A stretch of DNA of 64,000 nucleotides from Furcasterigmium furcatum (lineage: Eukaryota > Ascomycota > Sordariomycetes > Glomerellales > Plectosphaerellaceae), in assembly GCA_001599815.1 (NCBI GenBank), contig BCIA01000001.1, forward strand, positions 3,352,934 to 3,416,933. Reading direction: 5' to 3'. Every line of letters begins with the position of its first letter. Position 1 is the first letter of the stretch. Below, one piece after another: positions 31,402-44,082 of the stretch. The position numbers and the translations under genes are program-made. A model generated the notes under the pieces. It had not been told where the DNA came from. It searched no databases and worked only from the letters and a program-made list of their open reading frames with translations.

Positions 31402-34400
31402 TGTGAATGTGAGAAAAGGATGGTGATTCTTGTTGGATGAGGATGGAATGAGGAGGAGAGAAGGACTGTTTGAGATGTCGAGGAACTCGCATTATATAGG
31501 GAATGTTGGATGTTGAGATCCACAGCCGGATGCCATCTAAAGATAGGTGCATCACCACGCTTCGAAGGCGGGTGCCGCTGCTCCTCTCGCGCAGTTCACG
31601 GCAGAGCAATCTCGGACCATTGCCACCCCGTTCCGCTTCCTGGCTGAGTCTGGACAGCTGCCTCTCGAGCAACGGGCTCTCGGAGCATGTGGTGAAACGA
31701 GGGGACGGGAAACGGGCCGTCATCGTCCAGGCTGTGAATGGTAAGATCTCCACGTCGTATGGACTCGAGAAGAACTCTCTCTCCGCAGGAACGCTTCGGG
31801 AAAGACTCGATCTTGGCTTGGGACTTCAGCGTCTCGAGAGCTGAGGCGAAAATGCAGCCAAGTGCTGACCTGGTTACGAGAGCTGAGCACATTCAGGAGT
31901 GGACGATCTCACCTGGATAGTATGGGGCCCCGTGGAGGCGTCAACCACGCGGCCAGTTGAATGACATTACCCGGCAATCAGGAATCGGCTAGCTATTCCA
32001 CAAGATCAGTGCCGGACTGTGGTACGGATCATGTGGTGGTGCCCATCGCGGAGCGCTGCCACCGACTCGGCGCCGAGCGGCGAAACGCCGGAGGCCAGGG
32101 AGGTCAGAAGAGCGGAGACGGAGACGGTCACAGAGTCCCCGTGAAGAGCGGCTCTTTTGCGGCTCACGGGCTCGAGAGTAATCGCTGGACACGGAGTCAA
32201 AACACGGTCTGTCGTAGGAGAAGTCGATATCAAGCCTGGACTCGACCTCGAGGTTGACGCCATTGCGGCCAACAACAGCGCCAACCTGTCTCGCCCTCTT
32301 GTCAAAGATTGGCGAATGCTTACTCGAAGCGCTCTGCCATATCATTTCCTTCTTTGCCAGGTTTCTCCATCCCAAGCCATTGCCAAGTGCTTGTCCAAGA
32401 ACACCCCGCACCAATGCCGTGCCGGCGACAAGACGCCCAGAGTCCAGCGATGATCATTTCTCAAGCACCGGTCCCTTCGGTTCACAAAGCCGCGCAATGG
32501 TCGTTGTCGGAGGCCCGACTCCTTCGAGACGCCCAGGACGTCTTGTCAGGACGGTTTGGCCGAGTATAGCGACTCTTTAGAGAAGAGGTTGATATTGTTG
32601 CCAAGATCGACAAGATCCGCGCAGAGCCGCAGCAGTTCCCGAAGTAGCTTCACATGATGGTTCGCTTGTACCTGGGGCCGGGTGAATATCATCTCCGATA
32701 AGTGCATACTGCGCAGTTTACTGCGCGGTGTGTGTCCGGCGGGATGCAACTCCCAGGGGCCGGATCGCCTCCAGGGCTGGGAGCATTGTCACTGGTAGGA
32801 ATTCGATGTCGACAGTCTTCTGTAGATTGCCATCGACTGAGAACTTTCCCAAAGCGGACTGCGGGATCCAACCTACTCAACTAGGGATGGATCGTTGCAG
32901 GAAACTTCGCAAAGGGTAACTCTAGACCCTTCATCGAGACATCGACAACCCGGGATGATGCCGATGAGCTGGATCAGGATGCCTTGAGGAGCCACAGCGT
33001 TACCAGTCAACAGTGTAGACCTCTTTTCATATTGCATACAAGAGTGAGAGACAGGGACTGCCAACTGCGACGAGTCGGGGCTCCCCGATTCTTCCGGCTC
33101 CCTTGCACTGCAACGTGCGGCGAATGCTCGTGCAGCATCTGAAGCTCCCCTACTCCCCAAATTCAACGGCAGAATGCCGCCTCGGCTGACGTCAGGTCAA
33201 TATATTTGAAGGCAATGTCGGATCGCATTAATCTAGCTGAAGGCAACCCAGTCGCCGCATCGTCACGGCCTCAATGTCGTTGCTCCACAACAGATGCAAG
33301 ATGAAGGGATCGCGACGCCACCGGCCGGACCTCATGCGATCTCATGGAGAGCGGATTTGAACATCCGATCGGAACCTCCATGTTCGACTCAGGTGATCCA
33401 TCGCACCCATCCGTCATTCTATAATTATGGGCCCGAGGACCGCCTGGCGAGTAGTGAGAAACATTTCATGAAGGCAAATCGCGACGTTGCCCCCTTGGAC
33501 GTGGATGTTATTTTTGTCGATCTTCCCCGGGCGGAATCTCAATCCCCTTGCCTGTTTGGGACGCCGGAGAGCTTGGGATGCTTGATCCGCGTCAATGAGG
33601 AAATGATCGTCTGGTATTTACCGCAAACATTGGCATCGACAGGGACAAGTACAAGCCAAGTCGACATGCTGACGTGGATCCCTGTTCTCAGTGGCTTGGA
33701 GGATCTTGTGCAGTGTTGGAGAATTTATGGGCATGACTGCCGGCGCAAGAAAGGGACTGATCAGGTGGTTGGGTGCTTGCGTCTTGGTCCCGACTTGGCA
33801 GATTGCCATCCATGGATCTCAATGGGGAAACAAAGATTGCCATTTTCGAGGGATAAAGGGGAGTCCATTTATCAGGGGCATTGTTCTTCGCCTGCTTTCC
33901 TTCATATACATATCTCATTCAACATGGAGCAAGCCCTCAGCTCAACATGGCGGCTGAACCTCGCCCCCTGGAAAGATGCGACTATGGTCCCCAACTCCCA
34001 CTTGCATTCTTCCATGGCCGCAGATAGCACTGTATAAATTGACTCATTCTCCGACAGTGGTCGCAGTATGGTCACTTTGATGAAAAACTATGGACGCCGT
34101 GGGCTGTCTCCGTCTGCATTTCAGGACATGTGCAGGCAATGCTCAAATGCGGGAGTCAAGCCCATCCACGGATCAGGTGCCTGACACCAGACTCCATGTG
34201 ACAGATATTCTGGAATGTAGATCTAGACAGACTTCTAAAGCTTACGGGAAGCAAACATTGGGGTGTGAAATTGAGCTAGTACTCATACATTTTTGATTGA
34301 TGTCTTCACTTAACCTAGCCTCTTCACTGTCTCATACTGCAGTCACTCAAAATCTACCAATCCACTTCATTATTGTGTTGTGGTGGATTTGCCTCTCTAA

Positions 34401-36002
34401 TTAAGTGAGGCATCTGGTAGCCTCCCTGAATTGCTGTGGCCATTCTCCCAGAGTAACGTGACTCTAGTCGACAATCTGTCACCTATTACAGAAAGAGACA
34501 CCATCATATGAACATACAACTCTATCTTAAGCTTCTTGCAATTTACACGACACTTTCTGATGTTTGAATTGCGGTTATTGGGGGCAAGCGAAGTTGCTTT
34601 GAGTCACCACATGCAGACCAAGCTGGATTCGATGTGAGGGTCGGCGTCGACGTCTGATACTTTTCTGATGGTTTCATCCACGCAATGAAAAGTAGCACCA
34701 ACTTTGAAAGGTTTATCAAGCTGAAAATTAATCGATAATCTCATATCAGGTTCTCTTAGAGCGGGGGGGGTGGGGGGTGTTCTGAGGGAGTTTGAAGGCC
34801 TCATGTCGAATACGAGAGTGAATACAACTAGAGAGGTGTATTTGGCATGGTAACATTAGCATGAATAAAATAAAACAAATCCTTAAATAAAAAATCATAT
34901 CATTTCGAATATCCTGGTGCTCAAGATGCTTGCTTCCCAGAATTGTAGAGACATGCATGAATCGCAGAGCAACAATCGCTGGGTGTCCAAACCTCATGGA
35001 TTCATCTTGCCGCATAAGTTTATTTCCACAAACGTTCACCTCACATCATTCCAAATTTGGGTTTACTGGTCTTCTTACCATTCTGTCGATGGCAACAAAT
35101 GACCTCGGAGCAGGTGGCATGATGTTCGTCGAGCTGCCTACAGGAAATAGACGAAATCGGTCCTCTGTAACTAGTGAAAGAGCTCTGCGACGCTGAGAAG
35201 ATATCTCATCGAGTCACATAGCCCGGAGAAGCCCCTTTGAGATGTATGGATTTCTATCGCTGGAGGCTTGACATCGAAACAAGCAGCTCGCATGTCGGGT
35301 TTGCCGATACACCGTCTCGACAAGAATCAATCCTCTGCAGGGCTTCAACGCGTCGAATGGCCATCTTCTTCATTTGGCTGGACGAGTAGGACAAGAAAAT
35401 CAAATGCAGACTTTCCCCATTGAGTGGCCTGGCCTGGCCTGCGCTGCGACAGGGGTTGACCGAAGCTCCGTGCAGCTTCGGATGATTCCATCTTGCCATG
35501 TCGGCTTCCCCCGCACCGATGGCGATGACAACCAAACACGCCTGATTCGGCGCAGGAAAACATGGCAAATGAGAGACGGTGACGTATTTTCCTCTGGTGC
35601 GCTGTATCGCGCTGTGACGGGGAAAATCGGCGGCAACAATACGTGACCGAACGGTCGGGGCATCATGTCGTAAGACCGCCAGTCGATCCAAGAGTCCGAA
35701 TGCGGCCATGCTGGGCTGGGCTGGGCTGTGAGTCGGTGTACTGGTCAGCGGGCAGGGATCACACCACCTTATGGTCGCCGCTCAGATCACACCACTGACG
35801 CACCACCAACACGCAACAGTGGTGAACAGGACGCACCACGGTCGGAAACATCAGGATGGGGAAAGGATATAAGTAATCTGGGGGTTTGAGGTCGTCGAGC
35901 AGTTGGAGTGCATCATCAAGTCACAACAGAACAGAGCAGTCCTATCGCCTCATTCAGTGCCTCGCCCTCGGTCTTACAGCCAAACACATCCCAAAAAACA
36001 CG
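31402..36002. other. 4.6-kb gene-poor region
   Basis: The region starts with the GH7 promoter and ends with a TATAAG-type element (35878-35883) serving the gene at 36003. Frames up to 247 codons occur (33294-34037) but have no signal peptide, domain or typical codon use. AT-rich blocks lie at about 34300-35000. A short G-run (34763-34778) and a GGGCT tandem run (35710-35728) are the only visible simple repeats. Confidence 0.45.
31493..31500 (-). promoter_or_regulatory. TATA box of the GH7 gene
   Basis: CTATATAA in the coding orientation, about 95 bp upstream of the start codon. Confidence 0.6.
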
Positions 36003-36308
36003 ATGGCCGCCCAACCCATTCGCGCCGTTGCCGCCCCGGCTCGCTATCCCAAGATCCTCCCCGTCGTCGTCTTCGGCACAGCTGGTCAGTCCTCCCCCAA
36101 CTATTCCCAAGTCAATGCACCCGACTAACATGGCCCAGCTGCCGGTGTCGTCGCCTACGTCCGCAGCCAGCTCCTCAAGGAGTCCAAGACCATGGACGGT
36201 TTCTTCGCGAAATACAACAGCCCCGAGTCCGAGGCGTCGAGGCGACGAGTCTTCGAGGGCAACCCCGACCCCAGGACGAACATCCTCAACTTCCTGAGCT
36301 GGAAATAG
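36003..36308 (+). CDS. Small single-pass membrane protein, unknown function
   Basis: Exons 36003-36084 and 36139-36308 give 83 aa; the 54-nt intron has a GACTAAC branch site. The Ala-rich, basic N-terminus (RAVAAPARYPKIL) is followed by one hydrophobic helix (PVVVFGTAAAGVVAYV) that spans the splice junction, then a charged tail (SQLLKESKTMDGFFAKYN) ending NILNFLSWK. Size and shape recall small mitochondrial inner-membrane subunits or assembly factors, but no family is assigned. A TATA-like box lies 125 bp upstream. The spliced product is the only sensible reading of this locus. Confidence 0.7.
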
Positions 36309-37246
36309 AGAAATACGGAGCGAACATTGGATACAGCGCATTTCGGTTTAGAGTTTGGAGCAGCGATGGCCCTCTGGCAATCAGATGCTGAGGGGCACGT
36401 CGCGCGGAACACGCATCGGGACCGCGAGTAGACCCGGGAGACAGGCCCAACCGGAGTAAGCGTTTGATTTGTGACCAGGCGAGCGTAATACCACCATCGA
36501 TTTATCTCATCATCATCATCCTCTCGATTCAGCTTCGCCAGACATGGTGACAGGCACTGTGGCCGGGTGTCGAGGTGTGCGGCCAGTACCTGAGCTGCAG
36601 AGGATCGTCGTCGGGCATCCGTGGATATTATAGCAAAAGCAAGACGATCTTCAATTGGAGCGCATCCATCCGAAGACTTGGATACACGGATCAGCTCCTT
36701 CCATGGTGACGGGTTCCGTCGATCATGTCACCTCCCCTGATTCAGATCGATGGCGTACCTACATTCTGCAACCACCAAGGACGAGAGAAATGACGACAGT
36801 CGGTCGGAATTTGAATTCATTGGGCATACCTCCGTCCGTTATGGATCACGATACAGCATCAGAGGCCGTCTCAGACTAATTGGGACATGTCGCCATGGTT
36901 CCGGTGCGGAGTTCTCCCCTGATCTCGTCGACTCGGAGCCAAGTCCTCCGCCAGCAGTGTCACTTCGTCCGCGCCAGACACCCCGAAGCCCGGTAGCTTA
37001 GCTGACGAAGCCTTAGATGTGCAGGCAAAAGGCCACTGGTCCCTCGCTTGCCATATTCCCTTGATATTAATCTGCCCGCCCCCTCGGATGGCTGGCCGAG
37101 TCTTCCCAAGTTGGACTGATTCCTGGTTCCGTGTTCAACTGGAGGCTTATGTAGAGTATAATAAAGCATTTACCATGCCATTTCGTACATCCTTGCGCGT
37201 CTTGTCAGACTTTCAGATTTGATATTCTCGCTACAGTGACGTGATC
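36309..37246. other. Intergenic region upstream of GH26
   Basis: No gene seen. A TATAATAA element at 37157-37164, 85-90 bp before the GH26 start, is a likely promoter element. Confidence 0.45.
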
Positions 37247-38837
37247 ATGGTCAGGTCTTTCGCCCTTTTCGCGCATATCGCGGTCGCCGCGGCGGCCCTG
37301 ATCAAGAGATGTGAACAGGAGCCCCCGACCAATGGCACCCGGATCTTTGAGGCAGAGAATGCCGTCCTGTCCGGCAACACCCGTGTGGCTACTGAGCAGC
37401 CTGGCTTCAGCGGTAGGTTGAAATGTCGCGAGAGCAGAGTGGAATCATGCTGAAGGGCATCCATCAGGCACCGGCTACGTGACCGGCTTCGAGGAGGGCA
37501 GCGACAAGATCACCTTCTCCGTTTCCAGCGTCGGCCAGCAGCTTTACGACCTGAAGATCCGCTACGCAGGCATCTACGGCGAGAAGTACACGTATGTCGT
37601 CCTCAACAACGGCGCATACGAGCAGGTCCATTTCCCTCCCACCGAGAGCTTCGAGGAAGTTGCGGCCGGCCAGGTTCTCCTCAACAACGGCGTCAACACC
37701 ATCGACATCATCAGCAACTGGGGTTGGTACCTGGTCGACTCCATCACCGTCTCTCCCACCGAGCCTCGCCCCCCGCACAACATCAACGAGAACCCCGTCA
37801 ACGCCAACGCCGACACAAACGCCAAAGCCCTGTACTCCTACCTCCGCTCCATCTACGGACAGAAGATCCTCTCCGGCCAGCAGGAGGTCCAGTGGGCCGA
37901 ATGGATCCAACAGCAGGTCGGCAAGACCCCCGCCGTCCTCGGCCTCGACCTGATGGACTACTCGCCCTCTCGCGTCGAGTACCAGGGATCCATCGCCCAG
38001 GCCATTGAGCAGGCCATCGACTTCCACGAGCAGGGCGGCATCATCACCCTCTGCTGGCACTGGAACGCCCCCGTCGGCCTCTACGACACCCAGGAGCACC
38101 CCTGGTACCGCGGGTTCTACACCGACGCCACGGACTTCAACGTCGCCACCGCCCTCGCGGACACCACCAACGCCAACTACACCCTCCTCATCCGCGACAT
38201 CGACGCCATCGCCGTCGAGCTGAAGCGCCTCGAGGACGCCGGCGTGCCCGTCCTCTGGCGCCCCCTGCACGAGGCCGAGGGCCGCTGGTTCTGGTGGGGA
38301 GCGCAGGGCCCCGAGTACGCCAAGCAGCTCTGGGACATTGTCTACGAGCGCCTGACCGAGCACCACGGCATCAACAACCTGCTCTGGGTCTGGAACTCGG
38401 TCGCGGAGGACTGGTACCCCGGCGATGACACCGTCGACATTCTTAGCGCCGACGTCTACGCCCAGGGCAACGGAGTAAGTCGAGATGCTGTGCGTGTGCC
38501 TCGAGCGATGATGTGCTGACAGACCGCAGCCCATGTCCACCCTGTACAACCAGCTCATCGACCTCGGCAACGACCAGAAGCTGATCGCCGCCACTGAGGT
38601 CGGCGCCGCCCCGCTGCCCGACCTGTTGCAGCTGTACGAGGCTCACTGGTCGTGGTTCTGCGTCTGGAACGCGCCGTTCATCAACGACCCCGAGTGGAAC
38701 AGCCCCGAGACCCTGGAGACGGTAGGTCACCATGTCGAGACGCCCTGAGGATCTGCTGACAATGTGAATAGATCTACAACGACGACTATGTCCTCACTCT
38801 GGACGAGATCCAAGGCTGGCTGGAGGAGCACTCTTGA
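37247..38837 (+). CDS. Secreted CBM35-GH26 endo-beta-1,4-mannanase
   Basis: Exons 37247-37412, 37468-38474, 38530-38721 and 38772-38837 give 476 aa; all introns are 50-55 nt. A signal peptide (MVRSFALFAHIAVAAAALIK) precedes an N-terminal CBM35 (FEAENAVLSGNTRVA to WYLVDSITVSP, about residues 33-151), then a short linker and the GH26 barrel. Acid/base E324 lies in WRPLHEAEGRWFWWG and the nucleophile is probably E414 in AATEVGA. WHWNAP near residue 252 and LSADVYAQG near 382 also fit GH26. The enzyme cleaves mannan or galactomannan backbones outside the cell. It is convergent with the GST gene, with only 139 bp between them. Confidence 0.95.
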
Positions 38838-38976
38838 GCAGCAATGGGCCATCAGGGGAGCGGTGTTGGCCCGGGTCCAACTGCAAGACACGTTGATATG
38901 GGACTGGGCGAATGAAGCAGGACAATGTTCATCTTCCTGCTGCATCTACCGTGTAACGAAATTAGTAGACCTGCTT

Positions 38977-39765
38977 CTACTCGTCATCGAGCTCCGGGTA
39001 GTGCCGATAGATGCCGTTCGAGTACTCCTGTCTGCGGTCGCTAGCCAGGTACTCCTTGATCCTGGGCCTCTCCTTCACGGCATCGTACAGCTTGAAAACG
39101 TTCTCGTAGTCGCCACTGTCTTGAACTCTCTTAAGCGCCTTGGGGAACGCGAACTTCACGCCGTCGAGGCACTGGAAGAGGACAAGGTCCGCGTAGGTAA
39201 GCTCCCCGCCGTGCAGCCAGGGGCCGTCGCCGGCCGCCTCGCCCTTGAGGACGCGCTCGAAATAGCCTAGGAACTTGGGCAGGCGGACCTCCCTCCAGTC
39301 CTTCCCGCGAAGCGCCGCCGCGTCCTTCTGTTCTTCGTACGTCAATCCGGTGGCGATGGGGTGGTGCGTCTCGTGCACCTCGTTGCTGAAGCCGTCGAGC
39401 GCCGTGAGCGCGAGCTGGTTGACATGGTATGCGCCGTCGCCGCCCTCGGCGTCGAACCGGGGAGCGAGACCGTGGCGCTGGCCCAGGTACAGCAGTATGT
39501 TGGGGGTCTGGCTGATGATGATGTCGCCGTGCTTCAGGATCGGCGGCGCAAGCTGCGGGGGGTTCAGTGCGTCGCCCGTGGCCTTGCCGGAGATGTGGGC
39601 AGTGAGCGACTTCATGTCACCGGTGGCGGCCGTGTCGGTGTAAGATGCGCCGGCTTCCTCGAGTAGGAGACGGACATGCTCGCCACGGCCAGGGATGCCG
39701 GGCCAGTAGAGGAGGTCGTAGGGCACGTCCTTGGACGTCTTGGCTCGCTTCGCGTCGTGGCTCAT
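38977..39765 (-). CDS. Glutathione S-transferase-like protein
   Basis: 262 aa from MSHDAKRAKTS (context accATGa); the open frame extends 33 codons upstream without a convincing start. The N-terminal thioredoxin-like domain reads YDLLYWPGIPGRGEHVRLLLEEAG and the GSH gamma-Glu contact is ISQTPNILLYLG (an SQ-T variant of the usual E-S). The helical C-terminal domain includes GDGPWLHGGELTYADLVLFQ, the capping-box-like motif of GSTs. It may detoxify electrophiles such as plant phenolics or act as a class sigma/mu-like enzyme. Confidence 0.9.
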   Translation of the reverse strand: MSHDAKRAKTSKDVPYDLLYWPGIPGRGEHVRLLLEEAGASYTDTAATGDMKSLTAHISGKATGDALNPPQLAPPILKHGDIIISQTPNILLYLGQRHGLAPRFDAEGGDGAYHVNQLALTALDGFSNEVHETHHPIATGLTYEEQKDAAALRGKDWREVRLPKFLGYFERVLKGEAAGDGPWLHGGELTYADLVLFQCLDGVKFAFPKALKRVQDSGDYENVFKLYDAVKERPRIKEYLASDRRQEYSNGIYRHYPELDDE

Positions 39766-40950
39766 GGTGGCTTTAGGGGGTTGGTCAACGAGATGGCGGG
39801 CCAGAAGAGGCCAATTGTGCTGAGAATGAGTCCTAATGTGAGGTGATATTCCAATATGATACAACTAAGGCCTCAGGCTCTACTGCATCCAAGATGGCTC
39901 TGAGGATCGAGGATGTAATCGAGGGAGGGGAGAGTTTCAATGATGGGAGTAGCACTGTTGATGCGGGGTATTTGTAGCGGTCGGACGGGCATCGCTGACC
40001 ATCAGCAGTGGGAGTGAGATGATGTCACTCGGTCTCACAAGCGGACTCACCACGAGTTGACGCAATGAATCCCGACGACCTCAACTGATAGACAAGGCCG
40101 GCATATCTCATTTAGAGGTTTTCATTACATCCATTGATAGTATGATGCTGCTGTGCTACTCAGTGTGGGGGATGAAGTGCCTCATAAGAGGGGAACACCA
40201 GGAATTACCCCGCCAACTTAAACGATCATCGCCTGTCGCCGTCTTCCTCGCATCACTCCCGAAACATGTGGAAGGGCGCGAATGGGCGGGGAATGGGGAC
40301 TGTGTCTATAGCAGTAAATATTCAAGGTCGGTGATTCATTTGCAGGCAGGTACGTTAATGATTCTTAGGATAGAAGAAAGGCCAGCCATTAATGGTCAGC
40401 CAATACAGGTAGTGAATCACAGGCCATACATCAACAGCTCGCGCTCTCAGCAAATATATTCTAACACTAGTGAACCACAAGTGACAGAGCATTTGGTAGG
40501 GGACCCGAATTTCAGTTCTCACGATTACCTGTCAAATTCTGCCACGTGGATCTGGAACATTATCGAACGTACCTGTTGTCTGGTCTCACGGCTCCCGTGT
40601 CTCTGCACCTGGAATGCAAGAAATAACCCGAGCAACCCGTCTCTACTGAAAGTGTCCTGCCAACGACATGGTCTCATACGAATGAGGTTTATATACCTGC
40701 AACACCCAGTTAATGCCGGGCTGGTAGATGTCTCTGAACAGGACCTCGCCATCGCCCTGAATCGTCCTCTTGTGATCGGACAGAACTCGTTTTCCGCTTC
40801 ATAAGACCAGTTTCCCAAAGTCAAAATCCAAACAAACGACTGTTTGAATGCTCTGTTTCCCTCATTTTTGAGTGTCTGGACTACCTTTTGGTTTCATTGG
40901 TGACGTTGTTTGCTGATCGCCTCATCCTGTCAGCAGGAGTTTAGATCGCA
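39766..40950. other. Divergent intergenic region, GST and GH12
   Basis: 1.2 kb between the GST start (-) and the GH12 start (+). A 220-codon frame at 40142-40804 lacks known motifs and is not called. A TTTATATA element lies at 40688-40695. Confidence 0.45.
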
Positions 40951-42128
40951 ATGGCCCCCAACTTGTCGACCAAAGCTCTATGGCTAGCCTCTTTGGTAGC
41001 CCTTGCCCTTGGTCATGCTGAGCCTCAGCTCCAGTGCGGCGGTATGTTGAATTCGAAAACTCGGGATCTCGGGGGTTAACGTCTGTTGCTGATCCTGTGC
41101 ATCACAGGCATCGATTTCACGGGCCCTACGACCTGCCAGGATGGATGGTCTTGCGTCAAGATTGACAACGGTAGGTCGGCCCCGAGCAAGCCTCAAGAGG
41201 TCTACCTCAGGCATGGCTGACCTTTCACCAGGATACTCTCAGTGCCAGCAGACTGACAACGAGAATTCCCTTGCTGGCACCAATACCACCCGCATGCTGG
41301 CAACTCAGACTATCCCGGTTGCATCGCTCTGCACGCAGTATGCCTACCACTCCACGGGAGACTATGCTCTCTTGAACAACCTCTGGGGACAGAGATCAGC
41401 TACTGGCGGATCTCAGTGCACGTACTACAACGGCCGCGTGAGCGGAGGGGCCATCTCCTTCAGCTCAAGTTGGCGTTGGACGGGAGCGCCGGACAGGGTC
41501 AAGAGCTACATCTACGCCAACAGACTCTTCACTCGCAGACGGATCAACCAGATTAGTCGCCTTCCCACTACGGTGCAGTGGTCGTATGACAGAACCGACA
41601 TGCGAGCCAACGTGGCCTACGACATCTTCACCCATCGGAACATCAACAACGATCATTCCTATGGGGAGTACGAGATCATGATCTGGTGAGCCTTCCCCTG
41701 CGGCCTGAACGTCAGCCTTCAGGTACCGGATCTGACAAGACAAAGGCTTGCTGAATACGGCGGCATCTGGCCCCTCTCCGAGAGTGGCCGCCCCGTTGCC
41801 ACCGTCACGCTGGCAGGCCGTCGCTGGAATCTGTACACGGGCTGGAACAGGGGCCGGAATCCTCCCATGAGAGTGTACAGCTTTCTACCGGCAGCCGGCC
41901 GTATCAACTCGTTCAGCGGCGATGTCATGGAGTTCTTCCGATACTTGACCGCGTCTCACTCGTTTCCTGCGTCCAGCCAGTACATGCTCAGTGAGTGGCG
42001 TTGTCAGTATCGCGCTGCTGTTGGGCTGTTGCTGACACCTTTGCGCAGTGTATCAATTTGGAACGGAGGCAATTACGGGAGGGCCGGCATACTTCAACGT
42101 GCCTCGTTACCAAGCGGACGTCGTGTGA
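40951..42128 (+). CDS. GH12 endoglucanase/xyloglucanase with N-terminal CBM1
   Basis: Exons 40951-41041, 41108-41170, 41232-41685, 41746-41990 and 42049-42128 give 310 aa. After a signal peptide (MAPNLSTKALWLASLVALALG) a CBM1-like module is encoded across three exons: QLQCGG, IDFTGPTTCQDGWSCVKID and GYSQC (about residues 26-56). It keeps four Cys but lacks the first Trp. GH12 follows with nearly no linker; the nucleophile is E199 in YEIMIW and the acid/base E291 in FGTEAITGG. LAEYGGIWPL and WNLYTGWN are family motifs. It hydrolyses beta-1,4-glucan or xyloglucan. An N-terminal CBM1 on GH12 is uncommon in my knowledge. Confidence 0.92.
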
Positions 42129-43001
42129 ATGGATGCTGGATGGGGACGGATCATCATCTCGTCGAGTGGCAGCCATGGCACAGCGTGTTGTGGCCCAGAT
42201 TTGGCAGTGGGGCGGCCTCTAATGGTTGGCTTTACGGGTGCAGGTCAACTGATACTTCCATACAAATTGAGTATCAAAATTGGCCCGCCATCGGTGGGCA
42301 GGCAGCCCACAACAAAGAGAGTGAACGGCTTGTGAGCTGTCCCTGATTTAGTCACTCTTCCCAGATCAGTTAGTCTCACGCATTGTTTACACGCTGATGA
42401 CTAACAGAAGCTGTGTGGGGTACTTTAGAGCGGACAGTATCCTAACCACCACTACCATCGAAGCAAGGGAGACTCACCATGATCAAACAAACACCTACAA
42501 GCAGGAGGATGTTTGCCCCCCAGCCTCTAATCAAGATTCAGAACAGCCCCAATATAGACACTCTTTTGGGGGCGACGGGCATCACCAATCACCAGACGAA
42601 ACGGCAGCTCGCGAGGTTCAACATGCGATCAGTGTTCACCCCCTATCAGTCCTCCTTGCAGGCAACTGGGGTCCATGGGGATGATCACGGCCATTCCGGA
42701 ATCCTGACTCCTACCTTTGACGGAAACCGAACTGGGGAGCCTTGCCACCGGCCAGAGGGCTACGCTCGTGTAACCATGGCGGGCCATGCGTCCGCCGAGA
42801 GGATGCCTTCCAACGTTTATGACCGCCGACTCCCGTGGTCTTGTTCATCTCTCTCTCTGCCGGTACCACGTGTATTGACGGTAACCTGCAGCCAGATAAC
42901 ACTTTGCATCTCGGCTTTCAACGTCCCTCTCATCGCTTCGCAGAGTCCTTTCGACCTTTGGTCGTACGGCAAGCCTCCGTTTCTTGGACACTGCCGAAGC
43001 A
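42129..43001. other. Intergenic region
   Basis: A 195-codon plus-strand frame (42479-43063) overlaps the next gene in another frame and has no recognisable domain, so it is not called. Nothing else is supported. Confidence 0.4.
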
Positions 43002-44082
43002 ATGTCTCTAGGGTCCTTGACGACGGCGTTTGCGCCGGACTCGACGGCATGCCTCGACCCTGACAGTTTCTGGATGGAAGGTCAAGTCCGAGGCGACGAC
43101 TTTGCCGTCCAACAAGGGGCGCCGCTCCTGCAGAAGCCCATCTGTTATCCCAGGGACTACATCCCCGTGTCTACATCATACTACTCACCCGGCGTCTGCC
43201 CGTCATCCTATACGGTGGCCTGCTCCTCGACCATGATTGACCAAGGTCAGGAAGTCACGGCTCATGTTTGTTGTCCTGAGTGAGTGGCTCTTGGTCTCGA
43301 CGCCTGTCTCCAGAAGCTGATGTGATCGACCAGCGTATACTGGCAATACTCCTGCCCCCCAAGCGATGCGACGAAAGAGCTGGAAAAGTCACCGTGGCTC
43401 ACAACACTGGGTTGCTGGTCCAGTATGTCCACATCGGGGGACAGGACAATGACCAGAGTCAGCGTAGGGCCCAACGATGTTGTCACGACAGCACTGCGAG
43501 GCGGCATTGTTGGAGCCCACACGATCAACGTGAGATTCCGTGACGGCGACTTCGACGGTCCGATGCAGACAGCGAGTCCACCCCGGCCTTCCATCTCGCT
43601 GCACACTTGCTCACCGTTATCACGTCCAGGGAACCGCGGAATCTTCAGCTTGCACAGGTGTTTCGGCCGAAAGAAGCTCCTCCTCCTCCGATTCGCATAT
43701 GTCGCCGGGCATCGTCGCCGACATCAGCGTCGCCTCAGCGGCCGGGGCGCTGATTGTCGCGGCCCTCTTCTGGATTCTGCTCCGCTGTGCCCGCAAGCGA
43801 TGCGCTTATCCTGCCGAGAGATCAGCGGCTGACGGCGCCGCCAGGGAAGAGACGTCGTTCGCACCAAGACGCGACGTGGACGCCAAAGCAAGCCACGAAC
43901 ACGCTGGAAATCTACCGGTAGCCGAGCTGGGAGATTACGGCAACCGCATGTCTTGGGAGAATACCTGGGAGCATATGACGATCTCCCCCGCGTCGGCGCA
44001 CACGCAGGATGGGCGGGGGACCCCGGTGAGGAAGGTTGACAGTTACTCGGCGGTGTCAACAGGTGACAGGTTTTCGTTGTAG
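43002..44082 (+). CDS. Cys-rich single-pass membrane protein, fungal orphan family
   Basis: Proposed exons 43002-43279, 43334-43557 and 43649-44082 give 311 aa. The ectodomain has paired Cys motifs (CLDPDSFW, CYPRDYIP, YYSPGVCPSSYTVAC, VCCPD and YWQYSCPP) and ends in AHTINVRFRDGDFD, a layout I know from fungal membrane proteins with a CYP...YSPGxCP...CCP ectodomain. A Ser-rich stalk (ERSSSSSDSH) leads to one helix (about 190-212, ISVASAAGALIVAALFWILL), then a basic stop-transfer RCARKRC and a cytosolic tail. No signal peptide is evident. The second intron has a weak GTCCGA donor, so that junction is uncertain. Confidence 0.6.

Noticed and set aside
33345..33384. Inverted repeat CATGGAG...CTCCATG with a GTTCAAATC box
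   Set aside because: Considered as a tRNA B box on the minus strand, but the arms are too close together for a tRNA.
33294..34037. 247-codon plus-strand frame
   Set aside because: No signal peptide, domain or intron structure; composition unlike the real genes here.
37464..38594. 376-codon minus-strand frame opposite GH26
   Set aside because: Antisense shadow that spans GH26 introns and exons alike.
40142..40804. 220-codon plus-strand frame
   Set aside because: Rich in Cys, Trp and Asn with AT-rich codons and no recognisable fold; probably chance in an AT-rich gap.
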